From Chelonoidis abingdonii (lineage: Eukaryota; Chordata; Testudines; Testudinidae), in the NCBI RefSeq assembly GCF_003597395.2, contig NC_133770.1, positions 26,355,647 through 26,419,646 of the forward strand: 64,000 bases of DNA. Direction: 5' to 3'. The notes beneath the pieces were generated by a model. It was given only the letters and a program-made list of their open reading frames with translations. It did not search any database and was not told the origin of the DNA. How positions within the stretch are numbered: position 1 is the first letter of the stretch; each line of letters begins with the position of its first letter. Of this stretch, positions 31,913 to 44,846 are shown one piece after another. The translations under genes were made by a program, and so were the position numbers.

Positions 31913-34900
31913 CCTCAGACAGTTCACAGTCCTCTTAATGCAACAGTAATAGACAAATGAAAGGGGGCTTGGTGGTAGAATAGTATCATTTCTTTACAAA
32001 ATATCTAAGTATCTTTACATTTGCTAAAATATATATCAAAGCTGGTTTTCATTTTTCCAACCTTATTGGTATATTTTTTCGTTACTTTTAAGTCCAGCAT
32101 GTAAGTTACTTGGTTACTTCTGGAGGTGCCGATTGAGGCAGGGCAGGGAATCTTTTTAAATATTCTTGGGTGAAATACTGATCGCATTGAAGTCAATGGG
32201 AGTTTTGCTATTGAATTAGATAGGGACAGGATTTCAGCCCTGGTTTTTTGGCCTGAAAGGCATCTATGCTTCTTAAGGAAGATTACATGTGTGTGTTGTA
32301 TCTGATTGCATATGGAGAAATAAATGGGCCAGGCTGACAATCTCTTATGCAAGTACAGACAGGGGAAAATATGCCTTACATACAGAGACCTATAATAATT
32401 GCTCCTCCTGCACTCTGGGGAGACTAGCACCCTGTAGCTGGAGAGGCAGAGCAGGGTGGCCCAGCAATGCCTTGGCACTGGGCTCTGGAGCAGATCATAT
32501 AGACCAGGGAGAGCATCTAGTACCGTGTGTTAGGCTGCACAGTCTTGCTGCACACACAGTTGCTCTCTTTGGGGAAAGATTGTCTTCACGGGGTCGTGAG
32601 TCTTCACATTGTCCCCTTCTCAGGGTAGGGCTAAAACCCCAGTCCATCGAGGTACTGAAACAGGTGCCTAACTTTAAGCTGGTGATCAATCGCATTGACT
32701 TCCTCTGTTGGCTGCTTGGAAATGTATGCATGGCGGGTATGACCAAGTATTGCAGATTTCATTTCTTTTGAATTACAACACCACAAGCTGTGTTAGTCTG
32801 TTGGTAACTGACAGCACAACAGAAATGTGTCTATTTTAGTGTTTGTCTATGGCTTTTGAAGTTTAAAAAGTTCTTTCAGGTTTGGGCACTCTTTCAAATA
32901 GCTGCTGGCTGAGCTGAGCAAACCCAAGATCCATATGCAGAATGTGCTATATGCACTAGTTTTACCTTACGTCTGGCAGCAATTTAGCAGAGAGAACATC
33001 CATACCATAATTAAAGAGTATGTTCATTTTCATGGCTGTCTAGCCTTGCCCTGCCACTTTACAGTGATGTGTAATGTTGATGTTCATTTCAGAAATTTGA
33101 CAGTCCTGGCATTTTTACTTTGTATAGTCAAGTGTAGCAAACATATAATTCCATTTAGATCAATCCACTCTGTGTAGAGGTGAAGATAGATTCTGCTAAG
33201 GAAAGGATGCTTACTAGATCCCAAACCCAAATTATTACTAATCTCAGGCATTTAGATCTAATCATATTTAGCATCTCAAGCAGCTAAGACCTACTCAACA
33301 CAATTGGGGAGATATGAGTTTTTAAAACCTTAGCAAGAAGCCATCATTTTAATGCAACATGTTAAAAATATTAAAATACTGGATTATCGTTGTTGTTGGA
33401 GGCTGCAATAGAACATTTCCCATTTTTGATCGGTCACTATTAAGTCCTTATTACTAGTGGACTCATGGACACAACAAAAACAACACAAGTGTCAGGGCAA
33501 ACACTAACTACTTAAAACTTTGGCCAGTCTCAACTTCCGTACCATGTGTCCAAAAGCCCCTTCCTTCCATTGCATCCACTGCCCCTACCTACCCACCTGT
33601 GGAGTCTCAGCAGGTTGCCAGCTTCTGCTGGAACGGCTGTTTTATTGGTTTGGTTTGGTTTTTAAAATTTTGAATTCTTGTCCTAATTTTCAAAGTGGAG
33701 ACCAAAGGCTGCTCATCTGTTGTGCTGGCATAAGACTGTATTTGCACAGGCAAATGGGCATTTATGAGCGCATAAACAACACTCATATTTACTGATCACT
33801 CATCCAGAAATCCAATTTGCATGTGTCTAAATATGAGGCTCATAGGGGGGCATTTTCACAAGTGGATACATTGTGCTCTGCTTTGAAAATTCAGTCTCCT
33901 AATTCTCCCTTGCAATCAGACTCTCATGCGTCAAACAGGAGAATCACAGATGTGGCCCAGGATAAGTATAAGTACATGGCCCAATAGAAACTGCCAGATA
34001 AGACAAGATACTAAGATGGACTAAAAAGGTTGGTGAATCTTTGAAATTAGAGAAAGTGAAAATGGGGGATTAAAGGAGGAAAGAAGCCTCAAGGATTCGG
34101 AAGCAATTATTTAGTGATGCTCAGGCGGGTGTAGTGCCAGGAGCAACCTGGAACTGCAAGTGCCCAAGGCCAGGAGAACTGATTCTAGATTAAGAAGTTG
34201 GTTGAGAGACTTTGAGGCTGGAGAGGTGGGCTCAGAAGAAAGGGACATCATCAAGTTGTGTTCTGGAGGCAGGACAACTTTGGGACAGCGAGAAGGGAGC
34301 AGCTTTGGATATACTTCTGGACTTCTGTGGGCTTATCAGAAATTAATCTAATCCTTTGAAGTTCACCCATCACCACTCGTTGAAAAAATATCAATCCAAA
34401 GTTTCAACAGGAGTGCTGAATGTGCTCTATTGGCATAAGCTGTATTGACACAGGACTCAGTCTTTGTTCTGTGGAAGAGAGAGGCTGCAAACACATTGCC
34501 ACTATTTTAAATGGACAGAAAGCTTGATAACAGCCTGTGAATGATAGTGAAGTGATAAATACAGTAAATCAGATTTTTTTATAGAAATGTGCAGGAGGTA
34601 GTACAGCTTTGCTTGGGTTACCACAGAGCCCCAGTTTTACTGAAAGATTTAATAAATCTCACATTGGTGAAAGGACCATGAGGCAGATCCTCATCCAGTG
34701 CAAATCAGCATAACTCCATTAGTTTCAGAGCTACATAAGTTTACATAAGTTGAGGATCTGACTCTCCCATGTAGCAGCTTAACTGGAAACTAAATTTTGA
34801 CATAAGAAATGGTTTTGCAGAGAAACAAATGCCCAAGTGTTTCTGCGTCTGACACCTATAGTATAGATTGCTTATATAATGTTATTGCATGTTATATGAT

Positions 34901-35689
34901 TACTGCATATTAAAGTGCAGTAAACACAACACTTTAAATAAAGTAAATAAGAAATTTCAAATAACTTATTTGCTTGTAAGCATGTCCTATGGATCCAATC
35001 TTTTCTCCACTGAAGTCAATCAGAAAACTTCCATTAACTTCAGTGGGAACAGTCCTGTGGTCTGTACCAGCAGAGGGTAAAGGATGGATTTTCCAGATAA
35101 AAATCATTCCAGGAAAGTCAGTCTAGAGTTATATTCTCACTACCCACTCAGACTGGTTACAGCCAAGTGTTATTTAACGGGATATTTGTTAGCCTAATGT
35201 TTTGTGAACGTTTTTCCTTGTAAGCAGAAGAAGGAGACTATTTTGATCTGTATTTTCTAACAGACTATGTGAGGGATTTGGAAAGCCTTCAGAATTGTCC
35301 TAACTCTACTTCCAGTAAAGTCAACAGGAGTTCAGCGGAAGCAGAGTAAGTATGTTGAGGGCTTTAGAAAATCCCAAACTATAATACTCTATAGGTGCTT
35401 AAAAGACAAGCTTTTTTTACTGAATGTATGAAATGATCTATGTGTTTATAATCAAATACAAACATGGCATCGCTTGATATAGTGTTTCCCATGTGCAGAG
35501 GGATTTTTAAAAAATTGCAAATAAGCCATTTTATGAAGAGTCTGATTGAACTCTCAGTTAAAGAAAATAGAAAGACTGGGCATGACACTCAGCTAGTGTA
35601 ATGCAGCCCCTGTCAGGTTAAAGGAGCTATGGCAATTGATACCAGCTGAGGTTCTGTCCTACAACCCTACAGGGAGTAGTTTTGTATCT
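31913..35689. other. unique DNA, no gene seen
   Basis: Several copies of a CATTGAAGTCAATGGGAG motif occur (near 32193 and 34998-35045). A 160-codon plus frame at 32289-32771 and a 157-codon minus frame at 32005-32478 have no recognisable domain or exon structure. No RNA gene seen. Confidence 0.4.
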
Positions 35690-35890
35690 GTCTCTTCTGT
35701 CCTAAAAAATCTTAGGTTAAATATTAAGAAAAGCTTTGTGACTAGAATAGCTGGACAATGGAATAAGCTGCCAAGGAAGGGTTATTGCAGATGTTCATAG
35801 TTACGCTCAACATCCACCTAATAGGGATGGTTTATGAGTAATGAAATAGGTTTTGTCACAATGGCAGAGGATGAACTAGATAATTGATTA
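35690..35890 (+). repeat. degenerate CR1 3' fragment, plus strand
   Basis: CTTAGGTTAAATATTAAG, GACAATGGAATAAGCTGCC and GGGATGGTTTATGAGTAATG resemble the ORF2 end of an old CR1 subfamily. Boundaries are approximate. Confidence 0.5.
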
Positions 35891-36039
35891 GAGGTAGTTT
35901 TCACACTGAACAATTCTATTTGACAAAGCTGATAGATATATTTCAGAGGTCCTTACTGATGAACTAATATAAATGCTTTGGTGGATATTCCTGTTTCCTT
36001 TTGTTGTCAGACACCACCAGTGTGGTGCTTTGCTCTGTT

Positions 36040-36590
36040 CAATGTTGATAACAGTCAGCTGTGTGCGTGTGTTCCCTCCGTGTGCTACCCTAGCTCTGCA
36101 GATAGCTAGCACAGCAGACCCTGAGAGAACCCTCAATGACCACAGACTTTGAAAAGGTACAAAGGCACCCGGACGGGTTTATTATCAAACAAAGCACAAT
36201 AATAGTTCCCTGCAGACTGTATGGGACATACTACGAATATGTGCCCCCTGACAATGGACTGGCTCAGGCAGTGGTGGGACTCTCCACTGCCCCCTAGGCC
36301 AGACAAAGACACTGCCCCAGGGATGTATTCTTATGCACAGGTACAAATAAGTTACACATCATTTCTGACATATTGAGGTGCAACCCCTCTACGTAGCAAG
36401 GTACAATCCGTCCACGCAATAAGGTGCCGCCTCTCACCTCGTACATGTTCGAACAAAACAACTCTATCCATCATATTACCCGTTTGCCCGTCTTTAGGAT
36501 GTGTCAGCCTGTTCCTGTTATCTGTGTGGAATGTGCAAGTATCCAAGTGTTTGGTAACTTTTAGGTATGCGTATTTTTGCAACATCACCC
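36040..36590 (-). repeat. possible retroviral LTR, minus strand
   Basis: Read on the minus strand, the segment starts TGTTGCAAAAATACGCATACC, has AATAAACCCGTCCGGGTGCC (a polyadenylation-signal-like box) in its second half, and ends near GTTATCAACA. These are LTR features, and the region is not otherwise repeated in the window. No target-site duplication could be fixed. The internal open frames have no retroviral domain. Confidence 0.4.
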
Positions 36591-36639
36591 CTTTCCTTGC
36601 CAGCTTCTGTGAGCAAGGTCTGCCTCTGTATCATAAGCA

Positions 36640-36737
36640 TAAATCCCAATTCTGAACCTTAGAGTCCAAAATGTGGGTGCCTGCATGAAACCTCCAAGCT
36701 TAATTACCAGCTTGAATCTGATAGCGCTGCCACCAGC
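36640..36737 (-). repeat. ERV leader fragment, minus strand
   Basis: The reverse complement contains the GCTGCCACCA box (36726-36735) and the leader phrases (AAGCTTAATTACCAGCTTG on the plus strand) matching 2828-2980. It follows the LTR at 36738-37457 in the same orientation. Confidence 0.6.
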
Positions 36738-37457
36738 CAAAAATTTCCAGTATTTGGCTCACTCTGGTCTCCCCAAAACCTTCCCTGGGGGACCCCAAGA
36801 CTCAGATGCCTGAGTCTTACCACAAGGGATAACCCCCTTCCTTGTCTTCTCTTTACTTCCTCCCAGGCTTCCCTCCATGGTTATCTGGTAAGATTCTGTA
36901 CTTAAACTCCTTGAATTACAAACAGAGAGGGCAATTTACCTTCCCCTCCTCTTTTCCCCTCCCGTCTTTCCCTGAGAAGACCTAATCCTGGCAAAAGGAT
37001 TTCTATCCCCTAGAGGCTCACTTAGAAATAAAATCCAACAGGTTTAAAAAAGAAAGCTTTATATACAAAGAAAGAAAGACATAAAATGGTCTCTGTTTCA
37101 AGTCAATATACAGGGTCAATTGCTTAAAAGAAAAATATGAATAAACAGCCTTATTCAAAAGAGATATCAATTTAAACATCCAGCAACTACACACTGTAAA
37201 TACAAAAAACAATAAAAGCCTATGTGTTTTTCTACCTTTGTACACAACTTGGAAAACTGAAGATTAGAAGCTTGAAGATAGAAAGATCCCTCTCATAGCC
37301 GAGACAGACAAAAGCACACACAAAGGGACACACACCCAAACATTCCTCTCTGAGCTTTTAAAATCGGTTTCCTGATTGGTCCTCTGGTCAGTGTTTGGTT
37401 CCCTTTGTTAACCTTTACAGGTAAAAGAAACATTAACCCTTAGTTATCTGTTTATGC
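36738..37457 (-). repeat. ERV long terminal repeat, minus strand
   Basis: An inverted copy of the LTR at 1995-2827, matching through GGTCTCCCCAAAACCTTCCC, CCTGATTGGTCCTCTGGTC and AACATTAACCCTTAGTTATC. A TATA-like GTATATAAAG box reads on the minus strand at about 37050-37059. It is shorter than the first copy and no TSD could be read. Confidence 0.7.
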
Positions 37458-39627
37458 GCTCTGGCTCACAGTTTAACTTACTTTATGTTAGCAAAGTCTT
37501 GACCATTACTTCTATTCAGGCCTTAGGCCTCATACTAGGCCTCTGATACAAGGGTTTATGTTTCAGGGCCTCATCTTACTACACCTATGATGTGCAGAAG
37601 ATACTTAATGTAGCAAGAATATAGAGTTTTTCCTTTTCTTTTAAATATCTTTTAAAAAAAAATGTTCTTCCCCTCAGCAGGATGCAGTTGCCACCAGTCC
37701 ATAATGGATCTTTTTCTTTGTTATTTAGAAACTTGAAGGCATGCTAGATGCCCCCAAGGAGAGAAGACATAACACATGGCACACAGCAGAATATGAGCAA
37801 TGATACCACTAAAGACAGAGGCTGACGGATATTGGAAATGACCCCCTCATGGCTGTCAGAAAAAGTATATTCAGGGTGATGCAATTACTTTTTTAATTGC
37901 TCACCCACTAATGGCTATGCCCTAATGAGATCAAAACCATTACATTTTTCTTTCATCTGTTCTTGCATAATTTGTTTATGGGGGGAGTTGCTTGCTATCA
38001 GAAGACAAATTTTAAATGGGTATAATCAGAACATTGTCTAAAGTAAGAGATCAAACATTCTGGATGGCACAGGTTTATTTCTGGAGTCTACAATGAGTCA
38101 AGAAAAATAATAATAAAAAAGTGGGGAGCAGAACCTGGTGTGAATCAGCCTAGCTACGTTGAACCCATCCAGCTGCCTTGTTTTGCACCAGCTGAGGTTC
38201 TAGCCCTAGAAGGTGTGCTGATAAATAGACATGTGGAAGGCTTTTGTTTTGGATTACAGTTTTCAGCAGTAGACTAGTGGAAAATAAAGGGTCAAATATT
38301 TCAATGTCATAGAGATGTGACATTTTCTTCTGAAGAATGGGGAAATGGTAACATGATGTTTGCTATTGTTGCAGCATCGCATAGGCTCTCATACCTAACT
38401 AACATCCAAGGGCAAACATGTTCATTTACATTTCTGTACAGCCATGTCTTTCATGTTGCTTTGTGCAATCTTATTAATGATGTAAAGTGGTAGAACATTT
38501 TGCAAGCTACTTAAAGTTCTGCGAATTATGAATATTTTTGGTTTCTGGGCATATCCTATCAGTAGCAAAAACAAATTATGCTTTTCCTTTTCTTCATATT
38601 TGCACAGTTTGGGGAATTGATTTTTATGCTTTCAATCTGAAAGCAAGTTAGAGTGAACATTTCAGAGTTTATAAATATCTGTAGAATTATACAGGGACAA
38701 TTTAAGGTAACGTTGCATACTTAATTCTCAATAGCTCAGCAGCTGGTTTTAAATTATATTTGCAACTGAAATAGAGAGAGGGGACATGCAGAAGATTTGC
38801 TGTCATTTCAGATTGCAGTCTGTAAAAAATGCTAATTAAAGCAGTGGGTCATATCTTGCAATGTCAAAGAGATGTGACGTTTCCCTTACTTGGAAACAAT
38901 AATGTGCTGCTGGCTGCTACATAAGTACAAATCTGACAGATGCTAGGAAAGGGCAAGAAAACCACATGCTGACAAGATTTCCACTTGTTCCATATTATGC
39001 TGAAGACCTGAGGAGAATGAGCCTGCTAGTGATGAGGGTTATTCTGCTATAACATAACTAAAACAAAGTATTAACAGATCTCCATATAGAAATATATTGA
39101 CTAGACTCTACAGACATTAATATAGGGTCAAATTGTGTAAAAACGTACACTACTGAAAATGTACTCACATGAGCTATAAGGTTGCATAGTTGGGCTCCTT
39201 AGATATTGATGGCTAATATTTGTGAGCTATAGGGCATTTCTAAATGCTTGACACAGTCACTTATAACAATGATAATGTAAGGGCAGGTTATTCCTCTTTG
39301 CACAGGTTGTGCATTAGGGTGTGGGGAAGGGGGAAATGAATGATACAAGGAGCCCCACCCTACACAAGGGCCAATTACAGTGTCTGTCCCTGCACTCGGG
39401 GATGCGTCAAGACAGCTCCCTTGGTTTAACTGGTCTCAGAGAGTCCACATCCCCGCCTCCCAAACAAACAAGCACACTAGTATGTGTCATAGATACATGG
39501 GTGCCCACAATGGATGATGTAGCCTCTGTACTCCCATTCTATACCAAGAGCTGAGGGATGGATTGTGCCTGAGTGCCCAGGCATAGTGTAGGTTTACATT
39601 TTGTCCATTAGACAGCGGTATTCAGAA
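37458..39627. other. unique DNA with a repeated 37-bp motif
   Basis: No gene seen. A 37-base sequence occurs at 38289-38325 and again at 38846-38882 with 32 of 37 identical positions (see findings). Confidence 0.45.
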
Positions 39628-39895
39628 AGGCAGTGTGGTCCAGTAGATACGGCAACTAGACAGGCTTTCATGAGCCCTGGGATCTATTCCTGGCTATGGC
39701 TCTGACACTAGACACGTTCTGTCCCTGTTTTGCCTCCTTACCTTTGTCTGTCTTGTCTATTTAGATTGTAAGCTTACTGGAGGAAGAGGAACCATCTCTT
39801 AATATGTATTTGTACAGTGTCTAGCATAATGGGATCTTCATTATAGATGGAGTCTATAGACACCACAGTAATGCAGATAAATAATATGAATAGCC
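39628..39895 (+). repeat. MIR-like SINE with long tail, plus strand
   Basis: The best copy of this SINE: head AGGCAGTGTGGTCCAGTAGA, then CCCTGGGATCTATTCCTGGC, which contains a box-B-like element, then TATTTAGATTGTAAGCTTAC and TTTGTACAGTGTCTAGCATA, ending in CAGTAATGCAGATAAATAAT. Confidence 0.75.
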
Positions 39896-42800
39896 CTTTA
39901 TAAATACAGTGGTGTATTTATTAATGCAAGCAATCGATGCCATATAGTAAAATTGTAAATTGAATAACTAGTACTTTGAATTCTGATAAATAGTGTGCAT
40001 GGTTCTTCTCCACCCCTAAAACAACTTTGCCATGGTATTTTTCATACTCCTTTACATATTTTCCCCTTACTGTTATTTGCAGTAACCCCCTAGAAAGCTT
40101 GAAAATGAAATCTGCTTCCTCACTGAATTTCCCCATCCCTTTGTCTCGCATGCATGTTTACTAGTTTGTCATGAAAGCTGGGCCACTGCCATTTTGACTG
40201 TAAGCTCTTCCATTTTCTTTTTTAAAAAGTGGGGGGAAAGCATTGAAGCATTTCTTTGAAGAAAAATATGGAAATGATGAGAGAGCCTTTGCAGAGAGAT
40301 AAAAGAAGGGGAAAAGAAAGGTTACATTTGTGGCTAACCAACCTTGACAGTGTTCTATAGACTACTTATGCAAACTAGGTATGATCATAAACACTTTATT
40401 TGTCATTGCAACTCTTTATTTCCTAAACTGCATGGATTATCTTGGAGATCAATTTGACCAAGTGTTAGGTTGTGCTACTCTGACTCACATTGGCACATAT
40501 TTACTGACACAAGTAGTCCCAGATGTACTTGTGTGAGTAAACAGTAGTCTGCTTTGAGTAAGAGATTCCAAATCTAAGTTGTGATTTTTAGGAGTCTAAG
40601 GTCCCAGGATCCTGCAACTGTTTGCATGCAGACAGGCACACATGTGCCTGTGTGTATGCAATTGCAGGATTGGGGCCATTCTGATATAGCCCTAAGTAAG
40701 TGCTCTGCTCTGCAAAAGTGCTGAGCAGCAGGAACCTCTCATTGTATCTAATGCGGACTTAAAAGTCTAACTTTAGGCTTCTGGTTTTGAAAATCTTGGC
40801 CTAAGTGTCTGGGAAGGATTACAAGATTATGATCTTAAAATGAGAATGTAAACCCCTTAGGGAGACAAAGTGAGTGAAGTAATGTCTTTTATTGGTCCAA
40901 TACAAGATATTACCTCACCCTCCTTGTCTCTTTAATATCCTTGGATCCACATGGCTACTACACTACACTACATACAATAATATGAACACATAGCATGAGA
41001 CATAGAAAGAAGCAAAATCCCTTAAAGCCAGAGAGGCAGGGGAGCAGAACCTAGTGGTGATTACCTAGCCCCTTAATGACAACATTAAGTTGCTTTGGCC
41101 CTGAAGGAATCTGGATCCATTGAGGATTGACATAAACCAGCAGAGATTTCAGCCAGTAAGTTCGGTGGAAATCCATACAGGAGTTAGTGTTGGTTCTAGG
41201 TACTCAGTGGGGCTTTTTCTAAGTGGGGAGAGCCAATGACAGCCTGGATGTCTCTGAAAGAGGGAGGAAGGGCCCAGAGAGCAACAGTCAGTTGGGATGC
41301 CCCAGGAGTCATGGATTGCAGTTTCTTTGCTTCAGGAATCCTCAAGTTCAGTGAATTGTAGAGACTGTGAGCCATACTATTGTTGTGTAAAGTGTTTTCT
41401 TTTTGGAAGAGAAGAGAGTGGCCATCAAGAGAAAGTACTGAGAGATATCAGAGGAGCCAAACTAGCTAGAATATTGAGAACATAGATTGTGTCCATGGGT
41501 GGGGCTTAACTGTACAAGGAGATGAAGGAAGATGTAAGACTATAGCAGCTTCAGGAACCATTTTTGAGCCACTGAACTTCAGAACGCATACTAAGTATTC
41601 TGCCCTGGACAAGGAGGAGCAGATCAAAGACTGAAAATAGCCAGACTAACGACTATAAATCATAAACACTGAAAGGGGGCCACTGGAAAGGAAGAAGATC
41701 TAGGTTGCTGATGTGATAGGGAGAAACCTCTCACAAGATCCCTGGGATGCAAAGAGAGTGAATGGGAAACAATTGCTAGCTCCCAGGGGCCAGGAGAAAG
41801 GATATGACAAGAATGGAGAAGGGTATTTCCATTAATTTTCATCTGCATAGGGAACAAATTACATGAACGAAGGGAAATTGGATAAAGTCAAGGATGATGA
41901 GTATAGAGGGCTGGGGAATTCCAGACAGCTGTAATCATGCTTCACTGTCTACACATGTGCACCCATGTTCAAGTCCCTTTTTAAAATGTGCATATGCATG
42001 CAAAGTTTCCAAAAAATTGCCCTAATTCTCCCAAATCCAGCACATATTTTATAGGTTTTGTTTCTCTCACACATCTGAAGGCTATGAACGGACTTGAATC
42101 TCAGAGTATAAAAATACATTGTAAGTCACCCAGATTTCTGTAGTACATAGTTCCTTTTTAAAAAACAACAATAATAACAAGAGCAAAATGATATTGTTAC
42201 TATGGAGCTGGCAGCTACTGGCATATTAATTGCTAAATGGATTCCCTTTGTCAAATTTTCCAATATAGAAATTAGGTCTCTGAAAAAGGTTATTTCAAAA
42301 GATAATATTCATTCACATTCAGTAACTACTACTGAGAATAGTAGATGATTTCATAAGAAAATGCCATTTTCCACACCTCAGCATGGAGTACATTATAAGC
42401 ATAACTCAGTCATTTGTAAAAAATCAAGCCAGGATTCCTTAGAAAAGTAATCATTGTTGTTATGAATATGTTTGAAAAAAATATGAAACCCTAATGTTAT
42501 AATGCTACAAAGATTAACCAGGGCAACCTAAATGCTCATTTTCATTCTGAGATGCTCTACTTTGTGTAGACCATCATTGGTAATGTGAAAGGCTTGGTTA
42601 ATCAAAGTCTTTCCTTGCACAGAGTACAAGAGATGCAGTGAAGTGATTTAACCTTCAGAGCATCAGCTCCTGTAATTGAACCACACATTTTTATTCACTG
42701 GGAAACAAGACAGTCTATTGATGATTTATTAAAAATGACAGAAAAAGGAGGACAAGGTTTTATTAAGTTCAAGAAGATAGACTAACATACTTTAGACTAA

Positions 42801-43394
42801 AGTCATGAAACTAACAGGACTCTTATTGATACAATCTATAGAACATGAACAGAATCATTACTTTTTCAAATGCACTGAAATAAAATATAGTCATACTTTT
42901 AAAGCAGAAATATGCAGATGCATTAGGACACGTTCTTTTATTGATCCAGCATCAGTAGATACAATGTATTAGGGTATTACATAATTGTACCAGAGGCAGT
43001 ATACAAGTACACACTGTATGATAATGATAACTGAAGACAAGTAGGTTATTTTCATTTGGATTAGGTGCATGGTATGACAAGCTTCAGGGGGAAAAAGTAA
43101 ATGTAATTGATTAAAGGTAAACATAATTAGTTGCTCATGAGATTTTGGACAATCCCATTGCAAAAGAAATATAAAGGCGATAGAGAAATGCTCAGTGAGA
43201 GACAATGGGGATTGTTAAAGACTTAAAAGTGAAAAATCACCCTGCCCTCACCCACTCCAAAAATGGAAAAAAGGAGAAATTACATAGAATAAAACCAACC
43301 AAACAAGGAAGTATTAGAGAATTATAAATCCCTAGCAGTTACAATGTCTGTATAGGGTCATGTAAGACGGTATAACTAGGAAAAAACAGTATGA
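39896..43394. other. unique DNA with one palindromic repeat tip
   Basis: No gene. At 40866-40975 two inverted arms lie back to back (see that entry). Open frames such as 41297-41485 have no domain or splice support. Confidence 0.4.
40866..40975. repeat. palindromic repeat, collapsed copy
   Basis: GTGAGTGAAGTAATGTCTTTTA meets its imperfect inverted partner GATATTACCTCACCCTCC around TTGGTCCAAT, followed by TCCTTGGATCCACATGGCTAC. The outer arms match the family at 52715-52995 (TCCAATAAAAGCTATTAC), so this looks like the two ends of that element with the middle deleted. Confidence 0.6.
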
Positions 43395-43570
43395 AACTGA
43401 GCAAAGGTAAATTTTAGCTGAATGTCAGAGGAAAATTCCCAACAGCAAGATCTGTTAGACTATAGAATAATTTCCTAAGTGAAGTGGTTGAAGTCCCATT
43501 AATTGGGTCATTTAAAACTAGGCTGGGAGAAGCATTGGAAAATACAATCTTGTATGGGCAGATAGTGGAC
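43395..43570 (+). repeat. degenerate CR1 3' fragment, plus strand
   Basis: AAGATCTGTTAGACTATAG, AATAATTTCCTAAGTGAAGTG and TTTAAAACTAGGCTGGGAGA resemble the ORF2 end of a CR1 subfamily (the codons read FKTRLGEALE). No tail is visible. Confidence 0.5.
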
Positions 43571-43959
43571 AAAATTACCCAATATTTTTTCCCCTCTAAA
43601 TCTGCAAGGATAGTGAAATGGGGTCAGAAAGGTAAGGAAACAAAATGCAGTATAAACATAGTTTATGAAAGGAACAAGAGAAAAGCATATTAATACATAA
43701 AAAGCAAAAGAAAGACAAGAAGCATGTAACCGCTACTCAAGAGGAAGTGAGAACTCATAATAAACAACAAAAGGAAGTCTGAAATGCTAATAACTACTTT
43801 CAAATTGGCCTCCATAAAGGTTCTTTATCTTTAAGTTGCTGCTGCTTTATGAAGGATAATGTTAACAGGATGCTTAATGCAATCATCATTAATGGGGAAA
43901 GATAAAGCTCACAGTGCAGAATCAGGAAGTAATAGGCTAAAAAATACCTAGATAACTAT

Positions 43960-44090
43960 TACACTGCAAACTCTTTGGTGCAGAACAGTGTCTCTTCATC
44001 TGTGAGTTTGTAACAGCGCCTAGGACAATGGGACCTGATCCAGTCTGAAGCTAATGTATTATCAATTATTAATAAATAATAATAATTTAA
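43960..44090 (+). repeat. SINE tail (MIR-like), plus strand
   Basis: ACACTGCAAACTCTTTGGTG, TTTGTAACAGCGCCTAGGAC and AATGGGACCTGATCCAG, followed by an AATAATAATAA end, match the 3' half of the 39628 SINE. Confidence 0.6.
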
Positions 44091-44800
44091 ACTTACATTA
44101 TCTGTCCCTTATGAAACTGACCTGAAGAAAGGTAATATTGGAACCATTGGAATGATTTTTGAGAACTCAGCGAGGATAGAGATGAGGAACTTGGTACTAG
44201 TAAAGGGCAAACATAGTACCTGTTTTGAAGAGGGAAAAAGGTATTCCAGAGAGAAAGAATTACAAATCAGTAACGTTACTTTCATTACTTTATTTCACAT
44301 AGTTATCTAAAGCAATTAATTCCAATCTAAAAGAAAAAGTTAATAAAGCAATTAGAACTAGAACTGGTTGTAATGCTGGGCAAAAATGTTTAGACAAATA
44401 TTTTATTAAACAAAAAATGCAGTTTTGGTCGATCTTAAACAAATTTGTGATGAAATTTTAGCCATTCATAAAATGACTGGAAGAAGAGGAAGAAGTGGCT
44501 GCCTCTACCTCTGAATTTCTCCCTTCCCCCCAAACCCTTTAGCCCAGTGGTTGGCATACTCAGATAGGATTCAGGAGATCCAAGATCAAATAGCCACTGT
44601 GGAACACTTGCAAAAGGCACTTTTTCAGTTCACCAAAAATTCCAAAACATGCCAAAGTCAGTTCATCTTAAACTCTTTCTTTTTTCCCTTCTATGTTTTG
44701 GAACTGCCACTGAACCTAAAGATCAGTTATTCGCCTACCTCTAGGTGTAAATTTTCTGACAAAAGGTTGTTGAGGATTTTTTAAATTAAAATGGAATGAA

Positions 44801-44803
<3 letters not shown>

Positions 44804-44844
<41 letters not shown>

Positions 44845-44846
44845 AA
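44804..44846. repeat. (CA)n microsatellite
   Basis: About 18 CA units with one interruption (CAT) near the right end. Confidence 0.95.

Noticed and set aside
31370..31927. Open frames of 185, 122, 112 and 95 codons on both strands
   Set aside because: All lie within the GC-rich hAT core and are low-complexity Pro/Gly/Ser sequences.
32005..32771. Overlapping 157-codon (minus) and 160-codon (plus) frames
   Set aside because: No recognisable domain, unusual Cys/Ser/His mix, no supporting signals; stop-free stretches of this length are expected somewhere in 64 kb read in six frames.
38121..41071. Similar phrases GGGGAGCAGAACCTGGTG (38124) and GGGGAGCAGAACCTAGTG (41039) as a duplication
   Set aside because: The match covers only about 30 bases and the flanks differ; too weak to claim without alignment.
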